In this document: positions 1 through 5,206 of the stretch, piece by piece | Layout: the number at the start of each line of letters is the position of its first letter | Numbering within the stretch: position 1 is the first letter of the stretch | DNA from: Rhodospirillales bacterium | GTDB taxonomy: Bacteria > Pseudomonadota > Alphaproteobacteria > Acetobacterales > Acetobacteraceae | Assembly (NCBI GenBank): GCA_025350425.1 | Contig: JANXXW010000200.1 | Span: 1 to 5,206 of the forward strand | DNA length: 5,206 nt | Direction: 5' to 3' | Program-made: the position numbers and the translations under genes | Notes under the pieces: model-generated | Told to the model about the DNA's origin: nothing | The model's database searches: none | The model's input: the letters and a program-made list of their open reading frames with translations, nothing else

Positions 1-1831
1 CGTAGTCGGTGCTGACGGTTTCGGGGTTGCAGTTGATCATGATGGTCTCGAAGCCCGCCTCACGCAGAGCATAGGCGGCGTGGACGCAGCAATAATCGAA
101 CTCGATGCCCTGGCCGATGCGGTTCGGGCCGCCGCCGAGAATGATGATCTTGTCGCGCGATGTCGGCCGCGCTTCGCATTCGGGCACGCCGAAGCCACCT
201 TCATAGGTGGAATACATGTAAGGCGTGCTGGCGCCGAACTCACCGGCGCAGGTGTCGATGCGCTTGAAAACCGGCAACACGCCGAGAGCGTGGCGGTGAG
301 CCACCACTTCCGCCTCCGGCTTGCCGACGAGTGCGGCGATGCGGGCGTCGGAGAAGCCAAGCGCCTTGATGCGGCGCAGCGCGTGGGCGTCAGATATCAG
401 GCCGGCGGCGATCTCCACCTCGGCTGCGACGATCTTTTCCAGTTCGCGCAGGAACCAGGGGTCGAACTTGCAGGCTTCGTGAATGTCCTCGACTGACAGC
501 CCGGCGCGCAACGCCTGGGCCGCCATCAGCAGGCGGTCGGGCCTGGGCGCGGACAGGGCGGCACGGTAGGCGTCGTGCGTGCCGTCGCCGGGCGGCTCGA
601 CGGGATCCAGGCCGGACAGGTCGGTCTCCATGCTGCGGAGGCCCTTCTGTAACGCCTCGGCGAAGCTGCGGCCGATCGCCATCGCCTCGCCGACCGACTT
701 CATACTGGTCGAGAGCAGCGCGGGCGTTCCGGGGAATTTCTCGAAGGTGAAGCGGGGGATCTTCACCACCACGTAGTCGATGGTCGGCTCGAAGCTTGCG
801 GGCGTCGTGCGAGTGATATCGTTGGTGAGTTCGTCAAGGGTGTAGCCAACCGCGAGCTTGGCGGCGATCTTGGCGATCGGGAAGCCGGTGGCCTTGGACG
901 CCAGCGCCGAGGATCGCGACACGCGCGGGTTCATCTCGATCACCAGCAGGCGTCCATCGGCCGGGTTGAGCGCGAACTGCACGTTCGAGCCGCCGGTCTC
1001 AACCCCGATGCGGCGCAGACACGCGATCGATGCGTCGCGCATGATCTGGTATTCTTTGTCGGTCAGCGTGAGCGCCGGCGCCACCGTCACGCTGTCGCCG
1101 GTGTGGACGCCCATGGGATCAACGTTCTCGATGGCGCACACGATGATGCAGTTATCCGCGCTGTCGCGGACCACCTCCATCTCGTACTCCTTCCAGCCAA
1201 GCACGCTTTCCTCGACCAAAACCTCGGTCGTGGGCGAGGCATCGAGGCCGCCGGTGACGATCTGCTCGAATTCTTCGCGGTTGTAGGCGATGCCGCCGCC
1301 GGTGCCGCCCAGCGTGAAGCTCGGGCGAATGACTGCGGGCAGGCCCACCATGGCAAGGGCCTCTCGCGCTTCGGCCAGCGTATGGGCGATCATGCTGCGC
1401 GGGCTTTCGATGCCGATTTCCGCCATCGCGTCGCGGAACTTCAGCCGGTCCTCGGCGCGGTCGATCACGTCCGCCTTGGCGCCGATCAACTCCACCCCGT
1501 GCCGTGCCAGGGCGCCGCTGGCGTCAAGCGCCAAGGCCGTGTTGAGCGCCGTTTGGCCGCCCATCGTAGGCAGCAGCGCGTCCGGCTTTTCCTTGGCGAT
1601 GATGCGCTCGACGAATTCCGGCGTGATCGGCTCGACGTAGGTGGCGTCGGCCAATCCGGGATCTGTCATGATGGTGGCGGGGTTGGAGTTCACCAGGATG
1701 ACGCGGTAGCCCTCGGCCCGCAGCGCCTTGCAGGCCTGGGCGCCGGAATAGTCAAATTCACAGGCTTGGCCGATGACGATCGGCCCGGCGCCGATGATCA
1801 GGATGGAGTGGATGTCAGTGCGCTTGGGCAT
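1..1831 (-). CDS. carB: Carbamoyl-phosphate synthase large subunit, N-terminal 610 residues (cut by left edge)
   Basis: Synthetase subunit of carbamoyl-phosphate synthetase: it uses ammonia delivered from CarA, bicarbonate and two ATP to make carbamoyl phosphate in the cytoplasm for pyrimidines and arginine. Translation from the ATG at 1831 is open to the window edge and begins MPKRTD, as in E. coli CarB. The first ATP-grasp (carboxyphosphate) half covers about residues 1-400. It has GAGPIVIGQACEFDYSGAQ, R129, R169, Q285 and the E299-M-N301-P-R303 metal/ATP site, at the E. coli numbering. The oligomerisation region follows (about 400-555). The second ATP-grasp half opens at about 561 with LGGGPNRIGQGIEFDY and is cut after NCNPETVSTDY. 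The rest of that half and the allosteric domain lie outside, so regulation by UMP or ornithine cannot be judged. The insertion I recall in rhizobial CarB near residue 150 is absent. It follows carA by 10 nt with a good ribosome binding site, so the two are co-transcribed. Confidence 0.98.
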   Translation of the reverse strand, partial: MPKRTDIHSILIIGAGPIVIGQACEFDYSGAQACKALRAEGYRVILVNSNPATIMTDPGLADATYVEPITPEFVERIIAKEKPDALLPTMGGQTALNTALALDASGALARHGVELIGAKADVIDRAEDRLKFRDAMAEIGIESPRSMIAHTLAEAREALAMVGLPAVIRPSFTLGGTGGGIAYNREEFEQIVTGGLDASPTTEVLVEESVLGWKEYEMEVVRDSADNCIIVCAIENVDPMGVHTGDSVTVAPALTLTDKEYQIMRDASIACLRRIGVETGGSNVQFALNPADGRLLVIEMNPRVSRSSALASKATGFPIAKIAAKLAVGYTLDELTNDITRTTPASFEPTIDYVVVKIPRFTFEKFPGTPALLSTSMKSVGEAMAIGRSFAEALQKGLRSMETDLSGLDPVEPPGDGTHDAYRAALSAPRPDRLLMAAQALRAGLSVEDIHEACKFDPWFLRELEKIVAAEVEIAAGLISDAHALRRIKALGFSDARIAALVGKPEAEVVAHRHALGVLPVFKRIDTCAGEFGASTPYMYSTYEGGFGVPECEARPTSRDKIIILGGGPNRIGQGIEFDYCCVHAAYALREAGFETIMINCNPETVSTDY

Positions 1832-1837
1832 GGGGTG

Positions 1838-1842
1838 TCCTT
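1838..1842 (-). promoter_or_regulatory. Ribosome binding site of carB
   Basis: On the minus strand AAGGA lies six bases before the carB ATG. Its first base is the last base of the carA TGA stop, so ribosomes ending carA are placed directly over the carB site. This supports the start at 1831 and coupled translation, which suits two subunits needed in equal amounts. Confidence 0.8.
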
Positions 1843-3197
1843 CAGACCAGCGCGTCGATGAAGCGTTTGAACAGATGGTGGCTGTCCGCCGGGCCGGGGC
1901 TGGCCTCGGGATGGTATTGCACGCTGAAGCACCGCTTCTCGTCGCAGGCGATGCCCTCGTTGCTGCCGTCGAACAGGCTGATATGGGTGATGCGGACACC
2001 TGCCGGCAGCGACTTGTCGTCGACCGCGAAGCCGTGGTTCTGGCTGGTGATTTCGACCTTGCCGGTGGCGAGGTCCTTCACCGGCTGGTTGGCACCGCGA
2101 TGGCCGCGATCAAGCTTGTAGGTCCTCGCCCCCAGGGCGAGCGCCAGCAACTGATGGCCGAGGCAGATGCCGAAGATCGGCTTGCCGGCCTCGATCACGC
2201 CCTGGATGGCGGCGACGGCGTAGGCGCCGGTCGCAGCAGGATCGCCCGGGCCGTTGGACAAGAAGACGCCGTCGGGGCGGTGGCGCAGTATGTCTTCGGC
2301 GGTGGCGTCTGCCGGAACCACGGTTACGCGGCAACCGGCGGAGGCGAGGCAGCGCAGGATGTTGCGTTTGGCCCCGTAATCGACGGCGACGACGTGCCGC
2401 GTGGGCGCTGTCTGGCGGCCGAAACCGTTGGGCCACGCCCACTCGGTCTCATCCCAACTATAGGACTGGGTGCAGGAGACGGATTTCGCGAGATCCATGC
2501 CCTCGAGGCCGGGCCAAGCAGCGGCTTGCGCCTGGAGCGCCGGGAGGTCGAACCTGCAATTGGCGGGAAAGGCCAGCACGCCGTTGGGTGCCCCCCCGTC
2601 ACGGATGCGGATGGTGAGCGCCCTGGTGTCGATCCCGGCGAGGCCGGGGACGCCCTGGCTGCGCAGCCATTGATCGAGGCCCTGGGTGGCGCGCCAGTTG
2701 CTCGGCTCCGTCACGTCCTGCTTTACGATCAGCCCTCGCGCGGCGATTGTGGTGGCTTCGAGATCCTCGGGGTTCACGCCGACATTGCCGATATGGGGGA
2801 ATGTGAAAGTGATGATCTGGCCGGCGTAGGAGGGATCGGTCAGGGTCTCTTGGTAGCCGGTCATGCCGGTGTTGAAGCAGATTTCGCTCACGGGAGACTG
2901 GTTGGTATGCGCGCCGAAGCCCCGGCCCCAGAATACGCCGCCATCGGCCAGCACGAGGGCAGCAGTGGCGCCTGCGGGCACACCGGCGCCATCGTCGGTG
3001 CTGGAAGGAGCGGGTGGGGCGCCCGGCAGGTCCGACAGGCCAAGGCCGGTGATGCGAAGCACTGCCGGCCAATGGCGGGCAGGGATCGCCTGGCTCTGGC
3101 GCCATTTGCGAACGGCTTCCGTACCGACACCGAGAAGGCGGGCGGCAGCCTCGGCATTGCCGAGACGGTCGATGATTTCGTCAACGGAGATTGGCAT
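1842..3197 (-). CDS. carA: Carbamoyl-phosphate synthase small (glutaminase) subunit with N-terminal helix-turn-helix extension
   Basis: Glutaminase subunit that hydrolyses glutamine and passes ammonia through the intersubunit tunnel to CarB. The product is 451 aa, against about 382 in E. coli. The CarA core begins near residue 77 (ATAALVLADGGVFWGRGFG). The N-terminal CarA domain includes FNTGMTGYQETLTDPSY (108-124) and FPHIGNVG. The class I amidotransferase domain has LSNGPGDP (313-320), the nucleophile C345 in GICLGHQ, and H429/E431 in HPEASPGP, so the triad is intact. Residues 1-58 are an extra domain resembling a small helix-turn-helix, joined by a Pro/Ala/Gly-rich linker (about 59-77). 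The ATG at 3197 has no clear Shine-Dalgarno sequence (only GAG, three bases upstream), but the HTH-like pattern is in frame with it and no better upstream start exists. A shorter start such as the GTG of V73 also lacks a ribosome binding site. It is first in the car operon and divergent from yqeY. Confidence 0.97.
   Translation of the reverse strand: MPISVDEIIDRLGNAEAAARLLGVGTEAVRKWRQSQAIPARHWPAVLRITGLGLSDLPGAPPAPSSTDDGAGVPAGATAALVLADGGVFWGRGFGAHTNQSPVSEICFNTGMTGYQETLTDPSYAGQIITFTFPHIGNVGVNPEDLEATTIAARGLIVKQDVTEPSNWRATQGLDQWLRSQGVPGLAGIDTRALTIRIRDGGAPNGVLAFPANCRFDLPALQAQAAAWPGLEGMDLAKSVSCTQSYSWDETEWAWPNGFGRQTAPTRHVVAVDYGAKRNILRCLASAGCRVTVVPADATAEDILRHRPDGVFLSNGPGDPAATGAYAVAAIQGVIEAGKPIFGICLGHQLLALALGARTYKLDRGHRGANQPVKDLATGKVEITSQNHGFAVDDKSLPAGVRITHISLFDGSNEGIACDEKRCFSVQYHPEASPGPADSHHLFKRFIDALV
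3024..3197 (-). other. Helix-turn-helix-like domain at the N-terminus of CarA (residues 1-58)
   Basis: Residues 1-58 are not part of the normal CarA fold. The segment AEAAARLLGVGTEAVRKWRQ (15-34) has the pattern of a helix-turn-helix: a first helix with small residues (AAARLLG), a glycine turn (G23, G25), a recognition helix (TEAVRKWRQ), then SQAIPARHWPAVLRITG. The IP...W...I ending is typical of Cro/YdaS-like mini-repressors (known family pattern). I recall that NCBI has named an HTH domain 'carph-isopro' partly for such N-terminal extensions of CarA and an isopropylmalate enzyme; I could not check this. DNA binding is inferred; the sequence shows only the pattern. Such a domain could be purely structural in the CarAB complex. 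Confidence 0.72.
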
Positions 3198-3211
3198 GAT
3201 CTCAATGTGAC

Positions 3212-3224
3212 GGAATTAATTTCC
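3212..3224. promoter_or_regulatory. Operator-like palindrome 1 (carA-proximal)
   Basis: GGAA-TTAAT-TTCC is a perfect 4-base inverted repeat around a 5-base AT spacer, centred at 3218, 21 bases from the carA ATG. The right arm continues as TTCCCG, matching the right arm of the second palindrome. If the TTGAAA candidate -35 (3232-3227) is used for carA, this palindrome lies in the spacer, where a bound protein would block polymerase. The role is inferred from symmetry, repetition and position only. Confidence 0.5.
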
Positions 3225-3249
3225 CGTTTCAATGTAAATTCTTGTGAGT

Positions 3250-3264
3250 GGGAAAGTAATTCCC
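3250..3264. promoter_or_regulatory. Operator-like palindrome 2 (yqeY-proximal)
   Basis: GGGAA-AGTAA-TTCCC is a perfect 5-base inverted repeat with a 5-base spacer, centred at 3257 and 40 bases from the yqeY ATG. It is the stronger copy of the pair. Read on the minus strand, the 15-base stretches starting CGGGAA (3226 and 3265 downward) agree at 11 of 15 positions. The 39-base centre-to-centre distance is about 3.7 helical turns. The function is inferred; a short hairpin in RNA is possible, but the arms are too short and lack a following T-run for a terminator. Confidence 0.52.
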
Positions 3265-3286
3265 GGCGTGATAGGCTCAACCTGAT

Positions 3287-3290
3287 GGAG
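3287..3290 (+). promoter_or_regulatory. Ribosome binding site of yqeY
   Basis: GGAG lies six bases before the ATG at 3297 and decides the start. The in-frame ATG at 3285, four codons upstream, overlaps this site and has only weak purine content before it, so it is the less likely start. Confidence 0.7.
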
Positions 3291-3296
3291 ACGATA

Positions 3297-3755
3297 ATGA
3301 CCTTGCGCGAACAATTCACTGCTGAGCTGAAAACCGCGATGCTCGCACACGATGCGCCGCGCGTGTCGGCGTTGCGGATGGTTACATCCAAGCTGAAGGA
3401 CATCGACATCGCAGCCCGACCCAAGGGTGTCGAGAGGGTGCCGGATGAGGAGATCGTGGCGATGCTGCGCGGAATGGTGAAGTCCCGTCGCGAGAGCGTG
3501 GACATGTATCGGCAGGGCAACCGGCCGGAACTGGTGGCCAAGGAGGAAGCCGAGATTACGGTTATCAATGGCTTTTTGCCGCAACAAATGGATGCGGCAG
3601 CGACTGAGGCGGCCGTGGCGGAAGCAGTCACCGAGACCGGCGCCACCTCGATCAAGGACATGGGTCGTGTGATGGCCGCGTTGCGGGCAAAGCACGCTGC
3701 TACTTTGGACATGGCGCGGGTCGGCCCGCTGGTGAAGGCGAAATTGGGCGGCTGA
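3297..3755 (+). CDS. GatB/YqeY domain-containing protein
   Basis: A 152-residue protein of the usual length for free-standing YqeY-type proteins, which share the C-terminal tail domain of GatB, the tRNA-dependent amidotransferase subunit. Family marks visible are the helical N-terminus with a basic helix (RVSALRMVTSKLKDIDI, 22-38), MVKSRRESVDMYRQGNRPEL (60-79) followed by the acidic helix AKEEAEI, then FLPQQM (93-98), IKDMGRVMAALRAKH (119-133), and the closing GPLVKAKL. No signal peptide or membrane segment is present. The exact function of stand-alone YqeY is not established; a role near tRNA or aminoacylation is inferred from the shared domain. It is the first gene of its unit and ends in TGATG, sharing one base with the dnaG start, so the two are surely co-transcribed and probably translationally coupled. 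The reading frame happens to stay open far upstream through the antisense of carA, but coding-type sequence begins at 3297. Confidence 0.95.
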   Translation: MTLREQFTAELKTAMLAHDAPRVSALRMVTSKLKDIDIAARPKGVERVPDEEIVAMLRGMVKSRRESVDMYRQGNRPELVAKEEAEITVINGFLPQQMDAAATEAAVAEAVTETGATSIKDMGRVMAALRAKHAATLDMARVGPLVKAKLGG

Positions 3756-3757
3756 TG
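3753..3757 (+). other. Stop/start overlap of yqeY and dnaG (TGATG)
   Basis: The TGA of yqeY and the ATG of dnaG share one base. With no good independent ribosome binding site for dnaG, this junction suggests that ribosomes finishing yqeY reinitiate on dnaG, holding primase output to a fraction of yqeY translation. The overlap is seen directly; the coupling is inferred. Confidence 0.75.
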
Positions 3758-5206
3758 GCGCTTCCGCCGCAATTTCTGGAGGAGCTGCGGGCGCGCACGC
3801 CGATCGCGGGGCTGATCGGGCGGCGGGTGCGGCTGGCAAAATCCGGCAAGCAATGGAAAGGCTGCTGCCCGTTCCACGGCGAAAAGACGCCTTCGTTCTA
3901 TGTCTACGAGGATGCCTTCCACTGCTTCGGCTGTGGCGCCCATGGCGACGCGATCAGCTTCGTGATGCAGACCGAGGGCGCCGGTTTCATGGAAGCGGTG
4001 GAGAAGCTGGCAAGCGAAGCCGGCCTCGAAGTGCCCAAGGCCAGCCCCACCCAGGCGGCGGCCGAGCAGCTTCGGCTGGATCTTCACGGCGTCCTGGCCG
4101 CCGCCGCCCGCGCGTTCCAACGGCGTCTGTTTGAACCTGACGGCGCGCGCGCGCTGGCCTACCTGCGAGAACGAGGGCTGAGCGACGACACGATCGCGGC
4201 GTTCGGTCTTGGATGGTCAGGCGATGGGCGAGGTTCGCTGACCGCCGAACTGGCCAAGCAGGACGCGACCCCGGCGATGCTGCTGGAAGCGGGATTGCTG
4301 CGCGATCCCGGCGATGGGCAGGCGCCGCGCGAGCTGTTCTACAACCGGGTGATGTTCCCGATCCGCGACCGGCGCGGACGGGAGATCAGCTTCGGGGGGC
4401 GTATCCTGGGCGATGGCCAGCCGAAATACGTGAATGGTCCGGAGACGCCGTTATTCTCCAAGCGGCGCACCTTGTTCGCCGTCGATCGCGCCCGCGCCGC
4501 CAGCCGCGCCGGCGGCGATGTCGTCGTGGTCGAAGGCTACATGGACGTGATCGCGCTGCACCAAGCAGGCTTCGGTGCCGCTGTGGCCCCGCTGGGAACG
4601 GCGCTGACCGAGGAACAACTGGAGGAGCTGTGGCGCCTGTCGCCGTCTCCGGTGCTGTGCTTCGACGGCGACGCGGCGGGCCAGCGCGCCAGCCTGCGCG
4701 CGGCGCTGCGCGCGCTGCCGCTGCTTGAGCCCGGCAAGTCGCTGCGGTTCGCGACGCTGCCGTTGGGCAAGGACCCCGACGACATCGTCCGCGACGGCGG
4801 GGCGGCGGCGTTCGAGGCGCTGATCGGCAAGGACGCGACGACCCCGCTCCACGACGTTCTCTGGCATGCCCACGCGGAGGCGGTCGAGGCGTCGACGCCG
4901 GAGCAGAAGGCGGCGGTGCAGGTGACCTTGCGGGAGCTGGCGAAATCGATCGCCAACCCCGACGTCCGCAGCGCCTACGAGCTGATCTTCCGCGACCGTT
5001 TCTGGCGCAAGTTCGGGCGCGGGGCCGACAGCAAGGTGGTGACGATCCACTATACCTCGAAGCGCGCCGCCGAGGTGCTGGGTATCGACCTTCTCGAACA
5101 GGAGATGATGGCGATCCTCGTCGGCATCATGAACTACCCGGCGGTGGCGAGCGACCGGACCGGCGCGGTCGAGGTTGTAGAGGGTGCGCCCCTTGTCGAA
5201 CAGCGG
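3755..5206 (+). CDS. dnaG: DNA primase, first 484 residues (cut by right edge)
   Basis: Primase makes the RNA primers for leading- and lagging-strand replication and works with the replicative helicase DnaB. Domains in order: the CHC2 zinc-binding domain with ligands C38, H41, C57 and C60 (CPFHGEKTPSF and HCFGCGAHGD); the catalytic-core N-terminal part with FYNRVMFPIRDRRGR and ISFGGRILGDGQPKYVNGPET (195-231); and the TOPRIM domain with E260 in VVEGYMD, D304 and D306 in CFDGDAAG, and the KDPDD segment (339-343). All expected metal and zinc ligands are present. Known primases are about 600-640 aa, so the DnaB-binding C-terminal domain lies mostly outside the window. The ATG overlaps the yqeY stop (TGATG) and has no strong Shine-Dalgarno sequence close by (AAGG is 16 bases away), which favours translational coupling to yqeY. 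rpoD usually follows in alphaproteobacteria, but that cannot be seen here. Confidence 0.98.
   Translation, partial: MALPPQFLEELRARTPIAGLIGRRVRLAKSGKQWKGCCPFHGEKTPSFYVYEDAFHCFGCGAHGDAISFVMQTEGAGFMEAVEKLASEAGLEVPKASPTQAAAEQLRLDLHGVLAAAARAFQRRLFEPDGARALAYLRERGLSDDTIAAFGLGWSGDGRGSLTAELAKQDATPAMLLEAGLLRDPGDGQAPRELFYNRVMFPIRDRRGREISFGGRILGDGQPKYVNGPETPLFSKRRTLFAVDRARAASRAGGDVVVVEGYMDVIALHQAGFGAAVAPLGTALTEEQLEELWRLSPSPVLCFDGDAAGQRASLRAALRALPLLEPGKSLRFATLPLGKDPDDIVRDGGAAAFEALIGKDATTPLHDVLWHAHAEAVEASTPEQKAAVQVTLRELAKSIANPDVRSAYELIFRDRFWRKFGRGADSKVVTIHYTSKRAAEVLGIDLLEQEMMAILVGIMNYPAVASDRTGAVEVVEGAPLVEQR

Larger units (their letters stand above)
3198..3296. promoter_or_regulatory. Divergent promoter/operator region between carA and yqeY
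   Basis: This is the only intergenic region longer than 10 bases in the window and must hold the start signals for both transcription units unless promoters lie inside the genes. Its core (3201-3260) has 21 G/C in 60 bases, in contrast to the GC-rich coding flanks. It contains two GGGAA-N5-TTCCC-type palindromes and a direct repeat TCAATGT (3202-3208 and 3229-3235). I find no convincing -35/-10 pair in either direction. The best minus-strand candidates are TTGAAA (3232-3227) with CACATT (3209-3204) at 17-base spacing, and TTGAGC (3280-3275) with TACTTT (3258-3253) at 16; both have poor -10 boxes. For the plus strand TTGTGA (3242-3247) resembles a -35 but no -10 lies at normal spacing. No attenuator or leader peptide is visible. 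Confidence 0.65.

Noticed and set aside
80..1861. Several plus-strand open frames of 65-252 codons opposite carB.
   Set aside because: They lie opposite a continuous, family-perfect CarB reading frame, have no homology I recognise and show compositional bias typical of antisense shadows.
2110..3105. Other minus-strand frames of 92-168 codons inside carA.
   Set aside because: They overlap the full-length CarA frame with its intact active-site motifs and have Arg/Pro-rich shadow composition; there is no sign of a frameshift in carA.
3250..3264. Palindrome 2 as a transcription terminator hairpin.
   Set aside because: The arms are only five bases, no T-run follows on either strand, and it sits between divergent starts where no terminator is needed.
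1773..3296. A very long plus-strand open frame antisense to carA that stays in frame with yqeY and could be read as a 660-residue protein.
   Set aside because: The minus strand encodes unmistakable CarA and the first CarB residues here. The upstream plus-strand translation is low-complexity Gly/Ala/Asp/Arg-rich, as expected from antisense of GC-rich codons, and recognisable YqeY sequence with a ribosome binding site begins at 3297.
3285..3299. An alternative yqeY start at the ATG at 3285.
   Set aside because: It would use the GGAG that forms the ribosome binding site of the ATG at 3297, has no good site of its own, and adds residues not needed for the family N-terminus.
2888..4120. A 410-codon minus-strand frame running through yqeY and the start of dnaG.
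   Set aside because: It is antisense to two clearly identified genes, crosses the control region, and has no recognisable domain.
4213..5050. Open frames on both strands within dnaG.
   Set aside because: The DnaG frame is uninterrupted from 3755 to the edge with all zinc and TOPRIM motifs; the others are shadows in GC-rich sequence.

Overview
The window looks like core chromosome of a GC-rich alphaproteobacterium. CarA and YqeY most resemble my recollection of the Acetobacteraceae/Rhodospirillales proteins, but that family-level guess rests on memory of homologues. It holds four protein genes in two divergent transcription units around one short AT-rich intergenic region. No RNA gene, mobile element, CRISPR array or prophage feature was seen.

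Left part (minus strand, 3197 down to 1): a carA-carB operon for glutamine-dependent carbamoyl-phosphate synthetase, which feeds pyrimidine and arginine synthesis. carA (451 aa) is complete. carB starts 10 nt after the carA stop and runs off the left edge after 610 of roughly 1,080 expected residues. The unusual point is the N-terminus of CarA: about 55-60 residues that look like a small helix-turn-helix DNA-binding domain, then a Pro/Ala/Gly-rich linker, precede an otherwise ordinary CarA.

Middle (3198-3296): a 99-bp divergent promoter region, far richer in AT than its surroundings (3201-3260 is 35% GC by count). It carries two similar palindromes with GGGAA-N5-TTCCC-type symmetry, centred 39 bp apart, which look like paired operators.

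Right part (plus strand, 3297-5206): yqeY (152 aa, GatB/YqeY-domain protein) overlaps by one base (TGATG) with dnaG, the replication primase, which is cut by the right edge after 484 residues. This is the alphaproteobacterial form of the macromolecular-synthesis operon; rpoD is expected next but lies outside the window.

The most interesting hypothesis is that the HTH-CarA fusion binds the paired palindromes next to its own start codon and so links carbamoyl-phosphate synthesis to transcription of car and perhaps of yqeY-dnaG. The domain and the palindromes are visible in the sequence; the link between them is inference.
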